Part shown: positions 24,353 through 34,516 of the stretch, piece by piece
How positions within the stretch are numbered: the stretch's first letter is position 1
How the letters are laid out: every line of letters begins with the position of its first letter
Source of the DNA: Aquimarina latercula DSM 2041
Lineage (GTDB): Bacteria; Bacteroidota; Bacteroidia; Flavobacteriales; Flavobacteriaceae
DNA: 64,000 nucleotides
Reading direction: 5' to 3'
NCBI RefSeq assembly: GCF_000430645.1
Contig: NZ_AUMK01000019.1
Coordinates: 1-64,000 of the forward strand
Made by a program: the position numbers and the translations under genes
The notes under the pieces: generated by a model
The model's database searches: none
What the model was told of the DNA's origin: nothing
What the model saw: only the letters and a program-made list of their open reading frames with translations

Positions 24353-27136
24353 TTAGCGTAAACTCAACTTGGTGGTGGCTATTCCTTTTTCATTTTGGAT
24401 TTGTACTAAGTACAGTCCTCTGGCTAATTCTCCTATTTCAAAATTAGTTCCTGGTTCAAAATCGCCTTCAAATTTTTTTGCTAAAGACCCAGTAATCGTG
24501 TAGACGAAAACTTTTTGTACGGATTCATTAATACTAAATACCGTTTTAGCAGGGTTAGGGTATGCGTTAAAACTATTCCCTTTAATAAAATCCTGAGTAC
24601 TTAAACTGCGTTGTTGATTCGCATATATTTTAAATTCACCAGGTTGTAATGAAATAACGGCGTTTACATCAGTCACTTCTATAGAAGATCCTGCTTCATC
24701 TAATAAATCATACCAAGTTCCAGTTTCTTGAAAAGTAGGATTGATAGAAATGGTACTAACTCCAAAATTTCCAATAATGGTTACATATCTTATCTCATCA
24801 CCAGTTGCAGAATCATCTGTAAGTTGAATTTTCTTTGATGTGGCAGATGATAATGATAATGTAAAATCATCTGTTTTAAAGATGCTTTCATTTAACTTCA
24901 AATTAATAAGTTTAGCGTAGAGATCATAAACATCTGTTCTGTCTGTTACATTTAGATAATCCCAACGAATTGGTTTTGCATCTGTTCTACAATTATCACT
25001 ATTACTTCCATCCTGACAACGATTGATACTAAATTCGTATCCTAGCTCTCCGAATTGCCAAATCATTTTAGGTCCTGGTATTGTAAAATAGAACGCACCT
25101 GCGAGTTCTACTCTGTCCAATCCAGTAGATAGTTCGGTTATATCATATGTTGGAGAATTAGTGTCATTTCCGAATTGAATGTTTTTATACATTAAACGTT
25201 CTTCGTCGTGACTCTCCATATAACTAATATTTGATGGAGTAGTCCAACCACGTGCTAGATAAGAAACGGATTGAAAATTAGAATCTCCATAGCCCATAGT
25301 GGCTTGATTATAGTTGAAATTACTATTTCCCCAAACAAGCATACCTTCATTAATTAAGATAGTTTCTTCAGAATTTGGAGCGAAATGTTCAAGAATAACA
25401 TATGCATTGGCGTCAACAGCTTGAATCGCTGTATTCATTCTGGTAAGTATATCAATTCGGCTTTGATCAAATGACCCTCCATCACCAATAGTGTTAGTAA
25501 ACCCTTTGGTGAAGTCAAATCTAAAACCATCAATATTGTATTCTGTTAACCAATATTCGTTTAATCGATCAATATAATCTTCTGTAGCTTGTGATTCGTG
25601 ATCTATATCATTAAAGAATGAAAAAGTCGGATTAGAATCAGTTTCTCTAAATATTGGGTTCTCCGCGGTCGCCTGACCATTATAGCAACCATTACAATCA
25701 TTCCACATTCTATAATAAGGATTTTGACCAGTAGCATGATTGTAAACAACATCTAATATAACCGCAATTCCTCTGGCATGACATTCATCTATAAATTGTT
25801 TAAATGCAGTAGGAGTTCCATAATACTTATCCAATGCCATGTGAAATGAAGGGTTGTATCCCCAACTAATGTTTCCATCAAATTCTGAAACAGGCATTAA
25901 TTCGATTGCATTGATGCCTAAATCCTCTAAGTAATCAAGTCTTGCTTTTACAGCATCAAACGAATGTAAAGCATCAAAATCTCTTATTAATAATTCATAA
26001 ATAACTAAATCAGTTACTTCAGGTCTTTGGAAATTTGTAGTCTGCCAAATATAATCAGCTTCTCCAGTTTTAAACCAAGATACTGCATCATTAGTTTTTC
26101 CGGTAGGATAGCTTGGCAAATCAGGAAAAGTTACGTTATCAATAAATACATCATTAAATTCAGATAATATTAAGGTAGAGTAGGGGTCTGCTACCGAAAT
26201 AGAAGCGTCCACTACATATTGATATAATATATCAGCATTATCAGTTAAATTATCTAAAGTAATCCAAAACCTGTCTTGTGTACTATCTTTATTTAATAGA
26301 TATGTGTTATCAAGAGTCCAATCATTATTGTTGAAATTTCCTTTTAAGTGAACATAGTTTTTTGCAGGAGCATATAATACAAAGGTAGCAGAAGTTCCAT
26401 TTAGATTTAATCCATCTTTCATACCAGCAGGTACAGGAGCTTCGGTAACTACAGGGGTAGTAATAGCAGAAAAAGTTTCTGATAAAGAGTTTGTTGTTCC
26501 AGTTTCTGTAGCCACTAACTCAAAATCTACTCCTTCTGTGATTGTATAATTAGTAGTGTAATTTGTAATATTTGCTTGAGTGTTTACTGATGTTCCGTTA
26601 GCAAAAAGTTCAAAATCTGCATTTACAGTAGAAGTAGCAGTAATAGTAAGATCATTTCCATTATCAATGATGCTTACGGATTCGGTAGGAGCATCCAAAG
26701 TAAGTTGAAAGATACCTACGTTAACCACATTGTCTTGAGTTTTATTGTCACCAGTACCATCCTGAGCTTTCGCTAACATACCTATACGATCAATCCCAGT
26801 AGCACCATAAAAAGTAGTTGGTGTTAATGTAATGGAATACGTTCCATTTCCATTATCATTAAAGACCTGAGGTTGAGCACTATTTGATGAATCTGTCCAA
26901 TCACCATTATTCGGAGAGTTGATGGCAGCTGTTGCAGTTGGGCTATCAAAATACCATGCCCATAAATATAAGTCTGTTGTCCCCCATGCACTAAGATCTA
27001 CTCCAGATACAGTAATTGTGATTTCATCATCTTCGTTAAAAGCTGAAGGAGTAATTGTAAAAGTTGCATTTTGTTGTTGGGCATTAGACATAATGAGTCC
27101 TAGAAAGAACATAAATAATAAAGTAAACTTTTTCAT
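24353..27136 (-). CDS. Secreted GH13 alpha-amylase with T9SS C-terminal tail
   Basis: The 927-residue protein starts with a signal peptide (to about MSNAQ). It has beta-rich N-terminal domains (about 22-225), a CBM48-like module (LNLNGTSATFVLYAPAKNYVHLKG) and a GH13 barrel with all four conserved regions: DVVYNH (about 462), GFRFDF with nucleophile Asp (about 541), ILEHF with Glu acid/base (about 583) and ESHDEE. The end has a YPNPAKT-type sorting domain, ending TTKLSLR. It would hydrolyse alpha-1,4-glucan at the cell surface or outside. It lies in the sus operon downstream of susCD and the SusE-like gene, with a hairpin in between, and so corresponds functionally to SusG, although SusG is a lipoprotein. 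Confidence 0.88.
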   Translation of the reverse strand: MKKFTLLFMFFLGLIMSNAQQQNATFTITPSAFNEDDEITITVSGVDLSAWGTTDLYLWAWYFDSPTATAAINSPNNGDWTDSSNSAQPQVFNDNGNGTYSITLTPTTFYGATGIDRIGMLAKAQDGTGDNKTQDNVVNVGIFQLTLDAPTESVSIIDNGNDLTITATSTVNADFELFANGTSVNTQANITNYTTNYTITEGVDFELVATETGTTNSLSETFSAITTPVVTEAPVPAGMKDGLNLNGTSATFVLYAPAKNYVHLKGNFNNNDWTLDNTYLLNKDSTQDRFWITLDNLTDNADILYQYVVDASISVADPYSTLILSEFNDVFIDNVTFPDLPSYPTGKTNDAVSWFKTGEADYIWQTTNFQRPEVTDLVIYELLIRDFDALHSFDAVKARLDYLEDLGINAIELMPVSEFDGNISWGYNPSFHMALDKYYGTPTAFKQFIDECHARGIAVILDVVYNHATGQNPYYRMWNDCNGCYNGQATAENPIFRETDSNPTFSFFNDIDHESQATEDYIDRLNEYWLTEYNIDGFRFDFTKGFTNTIGDGGSFDQSRIDILTRMNTAIQAVDANAYVILEHFAPNSEETILINEGMLVWGNSNFNYNQATMGYGDSNFQSVSYLARGWTTPSNISYMESHDEERLMYKNIQFGNDTNSPTYDITELSTGLDRVELAGAFYFTIPGPKMIWQFGELGYEFSINRCQDGSNSDNCRTDAKPIRWDYLNVTDRTDVYDLYAKLINLKLNESIFKTDDFTLSLSSATSKKIQLTDDSATGDEIRYVTIIGNFGVSTISINPTFQETGTWYDLLDEAGSSIEVTDVNAVISLQPGEFKIYANQQRSLSTQDFIKGNSFNAYPNPAKTVFSINESVQKVFVYTITGSLAKKFEGDFEPGTNFEIGELARGLYLVQIQNEKGIATTKLSLR

Positions 27137-27156
27137 GACGCTATATGTTTAAAGCA

Positions 27157-27186
27157 AAAAGGCTGTTAATTTAATAACAGCCTTTT
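27157..27186 (-). terminator. Hairpin between the SusE-like and amylase genes
   Basis: A 12-bp stem (AAAAGGCTGTTA 27157-27168 with TAACAGCCTTTT 27175-27186) with T residues on the - strand. It probably terminates part of the susCDE transcript or protects its 3' end, so amylase expression may be lower. Confidence 0.8.
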
Positions 27187-27202
27187 CTATGTTTATATTT
27201 AA

Positions 27203-28294
27203 CTATTGTGGTGTTAAAGTATATGTATAATTGTTAGGATTACTTAAGTCCAAAGTAACCATGTAAGTTCCAGCGGTATCCACACTAAGGTTTCCTCCAT
27301 TAAATCCTAGTTGACCATCTTCTGCACCTGTACCTAGATTATCCTGTGGATCATCCCAGTTATCATTAGCTCTAAACTTGAATTCATCAACAGTTAAATC
27401 AATTACAATACTCCAAGTTTGAGAAGCAGCATCATAGGTTAGATCTGTATCACTATCCCATCCAGTTGGCGTAGCAGCTCCAATAATACCCCACACTTGT
27501 TTTCTTGATGTCCAAGTAATGTTTTCTGGATCGGTGAAATCCGCATCTATTTTATAGTACCCAGCTTCAGAAACTCTCATGTTCGATTCTCCTTCTTGTA
27601 CTAAAATTCCTGAAGATCCACTTCCGTCAGCATCTCCATAATCTCCTTCAAAACTAGTATTGGTAGGTAATACTTTAAACTCCGGACTAGCATTGTTTAA
27701 GAAAATATATCCTTGAAAAGCAGTTGCTCCAAACTCAGCAGCTTCAATAGTTGGTAAAGTAGCCGCAGGTGTCCAATCGTCACCATACCCACCAGCACTT
27801 AGGAAGTTACCGATTATAAAAAACTTAGGCGCTTCTGTAGTAAACGGAGTTACAACAACAATTCTTGATTCAGAATATTGAGGTTCTCCAGCTCCAACAT
27901 TCGCAGCTATTCTAACTTCTACATTAGAAGGTTCTCCAGGAGTCAAACCTAATGCCAAAGCTGCATTATTAAAAGAATCTACGGATACAGGAATTTGTAA
28001 TGAACTACCGCTCCCTAGTTCTTGAGCAGATGCGAATTCATTTCCTTCAGTGTCAACTTGAATAATATAGTTTGTAGCAGAATCAAAATTGAAATCTGCA
28101 TCTGTAAATGTAAACCTCTCTGCGAGCAGGTCTTTAGTTTCAAAAGTAAATACATAAGAAGTTCCAGCTTCTGGAGCAGTTAATACAGGAGCTTCGGCTA
28201 ATTCAAAAATTGGTCTATCTTCTATGTTGTCATCACTTGTACATCCAATAAATAATGTACTTAGTATAGCTAATGTTAAAAATATTTTTTTCAT
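27203..28294 (-). CDS. SusE/SusF-like starch-binding outer-membrane lipoprotein
   Basis: The 363-residue protein has a lipobox (FIGC after a short hydrophobic segment). A SusE-type N-terminal Ig-like domain follows (ELAEAPVLTAPEAGTSYVFTF), then two repeats of starch-binding modules: AAEFGATAFQGYIFLNNASPEFKVLP, and ASQTWSIVIDLTVDEFKFRANDNWDDP. SusE/F proteins sit on the cell surface and hold glucan near the SusCD transporter; they do not cut it. It is shorter than B. thetaiotaomicron SusF and closer to SusE in size. It begins 13 bases after susD. Confidence 0.83.
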   Translation of the reverse strand: MKKIFLTLAILSTLFIGCTSDDNIEDRPIFELAEAPVLTAPEAGTSYVFTFETKDLLAERFTFTDADFNFDSATNYIIQVDTEGNEFASAQELGSGSSLQIPVSVDSFNNAALALGLTPGEPSNVEVRIAANVGAGEPQYSESRIVVVTPFTTEAPKFFIIGNFLSAGGYGDDWTPAATLPTIEAAEFGATAFQGYIFLNNASPEFKVLPTNTSFEGDYGDADGSGSSGILVQEGESNMRVSEAGYYKIDADFTDPENITWTSRKQVWGIIGAATPTGWDSDTDLTYDAASQTWSIVIDLTVDEFKFRANDNWDDPQDNLGTGAEDGQLGFNGGNLSVDTAGTYMVTLDLSNPNNYTYTLTPQ

Positions 28295-28307
28295 TTTATA
28301 TAATTTT

Positions 28308-30155
28308 TTAATAACCTGAGTTTTGATTAATGTTTGGATTTGCTACTAATTCAGTAGACGGGATTGGGAAAAGGCTTATGTGTGGAGGTAGTGGAGAACC
28401 ATTGGTTGCACCATTTTTAAATGGCCATAAATAGGTTCCTCCGGTAAATTGTTCGAATCTTATTAGATCCGTTCTTCGTTGGCCTTCCCAGTATAATTCT
28501 CTTCCTCTTTCGTCGAGTAAGAAGTCTAATGTTAGATCTCCAGCATTTATATTTCCGCTAGAGTCACCATAAGCACGTTCTCTTAATTGATTAACATACC
28601 CTACAGCATCATTAGGGGTACCTCCTGTACCGCCTCTTACTACAGCTTCGGCATAGTTTAAGAAAACTTCTCCAAGTCTAAACATGTGAAAATCAGCATC
28701 TACGTGAGTGCCTGTTCCATCTGATCCTGGTGCTAAATCAACCCCAACATTTCTCCATTTTTGTATTGCATACCCATCAGAATAATTAGAAAGCGTTGCA
28801 ATTTCAAGAGTTTGACCGCTAGAATAAAATTTTCCTCTTGAGTCATTCCAAAGTGGTTGAGAGGCAATCGAAACTGCCATCGCTGGTGCTGGTACTTCAG
28901 TACCATTATTTGTGATAACACCAGTCAAAAAGTCATAGTTATATACCTCGTTTGAGTCAAAGTTAGGATTAATGTTATTTTCATCAGATCCTAGGTATTC
29001 GAAATCACCGTCGGCATCAAATGCTTTTAATGTACCAGCATCTTCAGCTAATAACCTTAAATCATTATCATATTCATAGATTTCAAAAGATCCATTACTA
29101 CTGCCAAATAAATCGACAAAAGCTTCTGTAGTTCGTACTCCAAACCATCCACCATCTATACCAAATGCTCTAGGTCGAATATTTCCACCAATTGGTGCAT
29201 GTGTTAAGAAAGTAGTTCCTCCAAAAGATTGCGTATTAATTCCATCAAAAGCAATACTAAAAATACTTTCGCTTTGAGAACCATTGAAATTATTGTCTGC
29301 TAAGAAAAGTTTCTGATAATCATCAACTAAAGAAAAACCTGCGTTCAATATTTTATTAGTGTATTCTAAACTTTCTGTATACATTTCTACACCGGTATAT
29401 ACTTCTGCATTTAAATAAAGTTTTGACAATAGCATCCATACAGCAGCTTGGTCAGCTCTGGGATACGAATTTGTTCGTGGTGCTGGCATTTCATCTTCGA
29501 TAGCTAATAATTCAGATACCACAAAATCAAATGCTTCTTTTCTAGAGATTTGTGGAGGAATAAAACCAACTACTGGATTATCTTCTGTGAAGAAAGCAAT
29601 ATTTCCAAACATATCGACTAGATGAAAATGACTTAATGCTCTTAAGAAACGGGCTTCTGCTCTAAATCCTTGAATTTCTGATCTTAGAGCAGCGGAAACT
29701 CCCCTTGAATCTAATTTCCCATCAGTCGTTTGACGTAAAAATTCGTTTACTGATGAAACCTGAAAGTTAGCTCTATCATAGAATGCTCTTACAAAAGCAT
29801 TACTAGAGGTCCATTGTCCAAAATTCAGTACAGGTAAATCAGGATCTCCCCAAGCAATTACGGCTTCATCTGTTGGTAATTCTTGTAGTTGCCAAAACCC
29901 TCTTAAGTATTGACCGAAACCTGCATCAATACCAGAAATATCACTGTTACCTGGCCCTAATTGTCCACTTACTGCTAGTCCAGAGTATAATTTACCAAGA
30001 GCTTGCAAATATGCTTGATCAGAACTAAAGAATTCGTCTGTAGTTTGATTCTGATCATCATTAACTTCAACATCTAAATCATCAGTACATGATCCCATAG
30101 ATAATAGGAAGGCACATATACCAATGTTTACTAAGTTTTTAAATTTTATCTTCAT
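28308..30155 (-). CDS. susD: SusD-like glucan-binding outer-membrane lipoprotein
   Basis: The start is set at 30155 (MKIKFKNLVNIG), giving 615 residues. A longer in-frame start at 30236 would overlap the end of susC by 68 bases and put 27 unlikely residues before the signal. The lipobox is MGSC. The SusD/RagB fold is shown by the N-terminal helical TPR-like part (FRAEARFLRALSHFHLVDMFGNI) and the C-terminal signature (LDFLLDERGRELYWEGQRRTDLIRFEQF). It forms a lid over the SusC channel and captures maltodextrin. It follows susC by 13 bases. Confidence 0.93.
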   Translation of the reverse strand: MKIKFKNLVNIGICAFLLSMGSCTDDLDVEVNDDQNQTTDEFFSSDQAYLQALGKLYSGLAVSGQLGPGNSDISGIDAGFGQYLRGFWQLQELPTDEAVIAWGDPDLPVLNFGQWTSSNAFVRAFYDRANFQVSSVNEFLRQTTDGKLDSRGVSAALRSEIQGFRAEARFLRALSHFHLVDMFGNIAFFTEDNPVVGFIPPQISRKEAFDFVVSELLAIEDEMPAPRTNSYPRADQAAVWMLLSKLYLNAEVYTGVEMYTESLEYTNKILNAGFSLVDDYQKLFLADNNFNGSQSESIFSIAFDGINTQSFGGTTFLTHAPIGGNIRPRAFGIDGGWFGVRTTEAFVDLFGSSNGSFEIYEYDNDLRLLAEDAGTLKAFDADGDFEYLGSDENNINPNFDSNEVYNYDFLTGVITNNGTEVPAPAMAVSIASQPLWNDSRGKFYSSGQTLEIATLSNYSDGYAIQKWRNVGVDLAPGSDGTGTHVDADFHMFRLGEVFLNYAEAVVRGGTGGTPNDAVGYVNQLRERAYGDSSGNINAGDLTLDFLLDERGRELYWEGQRRTDLIRFEQFTGGTYLWPFKNGATNGSPLPPHISLFPIPSTELVANPNINQNSGY

Positions 30156-30168
30156 TGCATTAATTTTT

Positions 30169-33135
30169 TTAAAAGTCCAAATTAACTCCAAATTGGTATG
30201 TTCTCGGTCTAGGATATATAGTACTATCAAAACCACTACTGATTTCTGGATCTATACCGGTATAATCAGTAATAATTAAAACATTATTCACTGTTCCGTA
30301 CAATTTCATATCAATATTCTTATAGTTTAAGAAATTCTTAAAAGTGTATCCTAAAGAGATGTTATCTAATTTTAGGAATGAAGCATCTTGGATATAATAA
30401 TCAGAAGAAAACCTATCAACTCCACCATCAAAAAAGTTAGACTGTAATAAGTCTGTAGTAGTGTTAGAAAGTGTATTCTGGAAATTCAAAATTCTTCTTC
30501 CATTACTTCCTGCATCTACAAAATTATAGTTATAGTTCCCTACACTACCTCTCCAGAACATACTAAAGTTCCAATTCTTATAATCTAAGATGGTATTAAA
30601 ACCGTAAAAGAAATCTGCTGCAGGTTTTCTGTAGATGTATTTATCTTTTTCATTGATGATATTGTCATTGTTCCTATCAACATAAGCTCCTTCTACAGGC
30701 ACACCATTCGCATCATATATTTGTTCAAATACCCAATAAGAATTAGGAGCAAAACCTACGGTTTGGATGTTGATATTACTTCCAACAAAACCTGTGTTAA
30801 AGAAACCTTCGAAATTAGGATTGTCTACAGCAAATAATTCTGTAACTTCTCCTTTTTGAAAAGTTATATTACCTCCAATTTGCCACCTTAAGTTTTCCGT
30901 TTGTATAGGAGTAACATTTAAAGAAAGTTCAAGACCTTCATTTGTAAGGTTACCTAGGTTAACATCATCTTCGTTTGATAAACTACCACTAGGAAGAGCA
31001 GCTAAGAATAAAAGATCTTCAGTTTCTTTTCTATAGAGATCTACAGAACCCGATACTCTACCGTCAAAAAGTCCATAATCTAAACCTATATTGTACTGAG
31101 TAGTAGTTTCCCAAGTTAAATCTGGATTATAAGGAAGTGCTAGACCTGTAGAGATAAAGATTGGGGTTCCATCTGGTTCTTGACCAATCTGATATTGAGA
31201 TTGTGGGTCACTAGTCAATATTCTAGCAAGAGATGGCGTAGCATCACCGATACTCTGTTGTGGTGTAACACCATAACTTACTCTAAACTTTAATTGAGAA
31301 ATTAAATTAGAATCTTTTAAGAAATTCTCGTTGTGTGCATTCCAAGAAAATGCTCCAGATGGACTATTTGTCCATTGATTTTCAAGACCAGAAAATCTTG
31401 AAGTCGCATCTCTTCTAAAACTTCCTGTAAAAATGTATTTGTCAGCAATAGAAATCGTAGCTCTTCCGAAAAAACCTAATAATACTTCTCTTGGATTATT
31501 AAATGGGTTATCTATTTCTACAAGATCAAATCCTCTACTAAAATTGTTTCCGCTATCCAGAAATTTCTGGTAAGAATATCCTGCGGTTACATCAAAAACA
31601 GTGTTTAAGTTTTCGACATCTTTTCTGTAATTCAAATAGAAATCAAAAAGTAAGTTTTCTCTTTTTTGATCAGATCTACTAAAACTATCATTTTGTAAAC
31701 CTGTTGTATTTCCCACTGATTGAGCGGAAATAATATCTTCAGTCTTAGCGCTTGCTATTTCATACCCTACATTTAAGTTAGCTCTTAACTCTGGTAAGAA
31801 ATGAAATTTATAATCTACTTCTAGATTTCCAAGACTTCTAAATACCAAACCGGTTAAATCGCTTTGTTCTAATAAAGCAACGGGATTTTGTCCAGCTAAT
31901 GCAATTGGATTTCCACTGCCATCTAACCATTGAAAGTAATTCCCGAAATTATTATCCTGGAAAACTGGTTGTGTTGGATCAAAGCCTAATGCAGCTCCAA
32001 TACTTGTTCCATTTGAATCACGACCTGCATAGGTGTAGTCTTCAATAGCAGTTTTTATATTTGTATTAATTCTTAAATGATTATCAAAAAATTTCGTTCG
32101 GATATTAGCCGATAAGGAAGTTCTATCCAAATGATCTTTTTTAATAAGTCCTTCCTCACTAAGTAAACCAAGTGATACTCTATAATTAATCCAATCCCAA
32201 CCACTGGAAAGACTAATGTTATGATTTGTAGATACAGCATTTTGAAGAATCTCATCTTGCCAATCCGTATTTTCTGTTCCTAATAAATCAATTTGTGCTT
32301 GAGATCCATTAGCAGTAACATATTCTCTAAATTGATTCCCATCAAGAGCTTCAATTTTGTCAACTATTTCGGAAAATGTAACATTTCCGTTATAATTAAA
32401 TTTTAGCTTACCATCTGTGTTTAGCCCCTTTTTTGTTGTTATAATAATTACCCCATTAGAAGCTCTAAAACCATAAATTGCTGTTGCCGATGCATCTTTA
32501 AGTACGGTAAAGGATTCGATATCGTTTGGATTAATCGAATTTAGATTATTTCTTGTTCCTCCAGGTCCTGGATCTAATGGAACACCATCTACAATAATTA
32601 ATGGATTGTTAGATGCGTTAAGAGATGACCCTCCTCTAATTCTAATGGTAGACCCTTCACCAGGAGCACCACCATTATCGATTACAGTAACACCTGCTGT
32701 ACGTCCTTTGATCAATTGATCAGGAGAAGCATTTACACCTTGATTAAAATCATCCGCAGTAACGGTAGTAACAGAACCTGTTAAGTCCTTCTTTCTTACG
32801 GATCCATAACCAATGACCACTACTTGTTCTAGTTCTGCAGCATCTTCTTGTAATGCAACATCAATTCTACTTGTCCCAGAGTATGTAAATTCCTGTGCAA
32901 TAAAGCCAACATAAGAGAACTCAATAATGTCCCCATTGTTAACCCCATTTAATACATAATTTCCATCAAAATCTGATGAAGTTCCGTTTGTTGTTCCCTT
33001 TATGATGATGTTTACACCCGGAATAGGTTGACCATTTCCAGCATCGGTAACAGTACCACTGACCGACGACTGTGCAAAAAAGCTCATTGGTATCAACCAC
33101 AATAAAAACAATGCGCTTTTAGTAAATGTTTTCAT
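30169..33135 (-). CDS. susC: SusC-like TonB-dependent maltodextrin transporter
   Basis: The 988-residue protein has a signal peptide (to FFAQ) and an N-terminal carboxypeptidase-regulatory-like domain (SVSGTVTDAGNGQPIPGVNI). A TonB box region (LEQVVVIGYGS), a plug domain (VVDGVPLDPG, YGFRASNGVIIITTKKG) and a 22-strand barrel ending in Phe (FGVNLDF) follow. It imports oligosaccharides across the outer membrane with TonB energy. It is the first gene of the four-gene - strand operon. Upstream lies a LacI-type operator shared with the divergent lacI. Confidence 0.93.
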   Translation of the reverse strand: MKTFTKSALFLLWLIPMSFFAQSSVSGTVTDAGNGQPIPGVNIIIKGTTNGTSSDFDGNYVLNGVNNGDIIEFSYVGFIAQEFTYSGTSRIDVALQEDAAELEQVVVIGYGSVRKKDLTGSVTTVTADDFNQGVNASPDQLIKGRTAGVTVIDNGGAPGEGSTIRIRGGSSLNASNNPLIIVDGVPLDPGPGGTRNNLNSINPNDIESFTVLKDASATAIYGFRASNGVIIITTKKGLNTDGKLKFNYNGNVTFSEIVDKIEALDGNQFREYVTANGSQAQIDLLGTENTDWQDEILQNAVSTNHNISLSSGWDWINYRVSLGLLSEEGLIKKDHLDRTSLSANIRTKFFDNHLRINTNIKTAIEDYTYAGRDSNGTSIGAALGFDPTQPVFQDNNFGNYFQWLDGSGNPIALAGQNPVALLEQSDLTGLVFRSLGNLEVDYKFHFLPELRANLNVGYEIASAKTEDIISAQSVGNTTGLQNDSFSRSDQKRENLLFDFYLNYRKDVENLNTVFDVTAGYSYQKFLDSGNNFSRGFDLVEIDNPFNNPREVLLGFFGRATISIADKYIFTGSFRRDATSRFSGLENQWTNSPSGAFSWNAHNENFLKDSNLISQLKFRVSYGVTPQQSIGDATPSLARILTSDPQSQYQIGQEPDGTPIFISTGLALPYNPDLTWETTTQYNIGLDYGLFDGRVSGSVDLYRKETEDLLFLAALPSGSLSNEDDVNLGNLTNEGLELSLNVTPIQTENLRWQIGGNITFQKGEVTELFAVDNPNFEGFFNTGFVGSNINIQTVGFAPNSYWVFEQIYDANGVPVEGAYVDRNNDNIINEKDKYIYRKPAADFFYGFNTILDYKNWNFSMFWRGSVGNYNYNFVDAGSNGRRILNFQNTLSNTTTDLLQSNFFDGGVDRFSSDYYIQDASFLKLDNISLGYTFKNFLNYKNIDMKLYGTVNNVLIITDYTGIDPEISSGFDSTIYPRPRTYQFGVNLDF

Positions 33136-33168
33136 AAAAATTTAAATTAGTTTTTAATTGTTTTTAGC

Positions 33169-33186
33169 CTTATATTTTCACTTTCT
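33169..33186. repeat. 18-bp direct repeat, copy 1 (upstream of susC)
   Basis: The string CTTATATTTTCACTTTCT occurs here and again at 34439-34456 upstream of the sugar transporter gene. The two are in the same orientation on the window but in opposite orientations relative to their genes. It is absent elsewhere as far as I could see by eye. A shared regulatory site is possible. Confidence 0.5.
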
Positions 33187-33247
33187 GGAGTCCAAAGTAT
33201 GTAAAATCTATGTTAAATTTCAGCTACGGTGTAGCCGTAACCTTACT

Positions 33248-33257
33248 CAAACGTTTG
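33248..33257. promoter_or_regulatory. LacI-family operator-like palindrome CAAACGTTTG
   Basis: A perfect CG-centred palindrome lies in the 226-bp gap between divergent susC and lacI, about 110 bases from either ATG. LacI-family proteins bind such CG-centred palindromes, and their genes are often autoregulated. A similar palindrome, AAAACGTTTT, precedes pfkA. Confidence 0.6.
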
Positions 33258-33361
33258 CGTGTGGATAACTTTTAAAATTCTGTTAAAATTTTAAGGGTAA
33301 TTGTGATCATATCGCATATTTTCGCACTAAACTTTAACTTTTAATAAAAAATTCGAGGGAA

Positions 33362-34384
33362 ATGAAGCAAAAAGTTACGTTAAAACAAATAGCAAAAGAA
33401 TTAGATGTATCTATTTCAACCGTGTCAAAAGCACTAAAAGATAGTGTAGAGATTAGTTTAGATACTCGACAAAAGGTAAAAGCCTTCGCTAAGTTGTATA
33501 ATTATAAGCCTAACAACATTGCGCTTAGCCTAAAAAACAGAAAAACAAAGACAATTGGTGTTATTATTCCAGAGATAGTTCATCACTTTTTTACCACTGT
33601 CATTGGTGGTGTTGAGAAGGTTGCTAATGAAAAAGGATATAACGTAATTATCTGTTCTTCAAATAATTCTTTTGATAAAGAAGTGATAAATCTGGAGATG
33701 TTGGCTAGTGGTAGTGCTGATGGTTTCATCTTATCAGTAGCAAAAGAAACACAGCAAAAAAAAGATTACCATCATATAGAAGAAACGATGAGTCAGGGAA
33801 TGCCAGTCGTTCTTTTTGATAGAATTATTGATGAATTAGTATGTGATAAAGTTATTATTGATGATGGAAAAGGAGCACAGACAGCTACAAATCATCTGTT
33901 ATCGTTAGGGTGTAAAAAGATTGCAATTCTTACTACAGTTGATTATATCAGTGTAGGTAAGTTAAGAACTAATGGATATCTTAGAGCATTAAGAGCGTAT
34001 GATATTACGGCTAGAGAAGATTATATCTTAAAAATTGAGGATATTGATAACTGTGAAGCCGAAATATCTAATTTTCTTCAAAATAAAGATGTGGATGCGA
34101 TATTCGCAGTAAATGAACTTTTTGCTGTTACAGCGGCCAGAGTTCTTAATGATCAAGGGAAAAAAGTACCAGATGATGTTTCAATAGTTGGTTTTACGGA
34201 TGGTATTTTATCAAAACATTTTATTCCTAGTTTAACAACAATTAGCCAACATGGAGAAGAGATGGGTGTTAGAGCTGCAAAACTACTTATAGATAAGCTT
34301 GAGGGAGAAGAAGATGTTCCTGAAGAATATAAAACAGTGATCATAGATACAAGCTTGATCCAAAGACAATCCACAAAAAAATAA
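33362..34384 (+). CDS. LacI-family transcriptional regulator of maltodextrin genes
   Basis: The 340-residue protein has an N-terminal helix-turn-helix (VTLKQIAKELDVSISTVSKALK, hinge helix NIALSLKNRKT). A periplasmic-binding-protein-like effector domain follows (from IGVIIPEIVHHFFTTVIGGVE; FDRIIDE; VGFTDGILSKHFIPSLTTISQ). The usual length is kept. It is divergent from susC and upstream of the transporter and phosphorylase genes, so it probably controls this locus and releases DNA on binding a maltose-derived sugar. The effector is not known from the sequence. Confidence 0.9.
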   Translation: MKQKVTLKQIAKELDVSISTVSKALKDSVEISLDTRQKVKAFAKLYNYKPNNIALSLKNRKTKTIGVIIPEIVHHFFTTVIGGVEKVANEKGYNVIICSSNNSFDKEVINLEMLASGSADGFILSVAKETQQKKDYHHIEETMSQGMPVVLFDRIIDELVCDKVIIDDGKGAQTATNHLLSLGCKKIAILTTVDYISVGKLRTNGYLRALRAYDITAREDYILKIEDIDNCEAEISNFLQNKDVDAIFAVNELFAVTAARVLNDQGKKVPDDVSIVGFTDGILSKHFIPSLTTISQHGEEMGVRAAKLLIDKLEGEEDVPEEYKTVIIDTSLIQRQSTKK

Positions 34385-34438
34385 CATACTAAAATTATTT
34401 TATTTAAAATATTATAATATATTTGACGCCTATCAGAA

Positions 34439-34456
34439 CTTATATTTTCACTTTCT
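34439..34456. repeat. 18-bp direct repeat, copy 2 (upstream of the sugar transporter gene)
   Basis: Identical 18-base string to 33169-33186, located 61 bases before the transporter ATG. Confidence 0.5.
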
Positions 34457-34471
34457 ACTAACATAAGTTTT

Positions 34472-34491
34472 GATAAGTGTACGCGCTTATC
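34472..34491. promoter_or_regulatory. Inverted repeat GATAAG-N8-CTTATC before the transporter gene
   Basis: GATAAG (34472-34477) and CTTATC (34486-34491) flank a spacer containing CG-rich TGTACGCG. It is 25 bases upstream of the transporter ATG. It may be an operator or part of the 5' untranslated region. It differs from the CAAACGTTTG palindrome. Confidence 0.4.
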
Positions 34492-34516
34492 ATAGTAATT
34501 ATTAAAGATTTACTTA

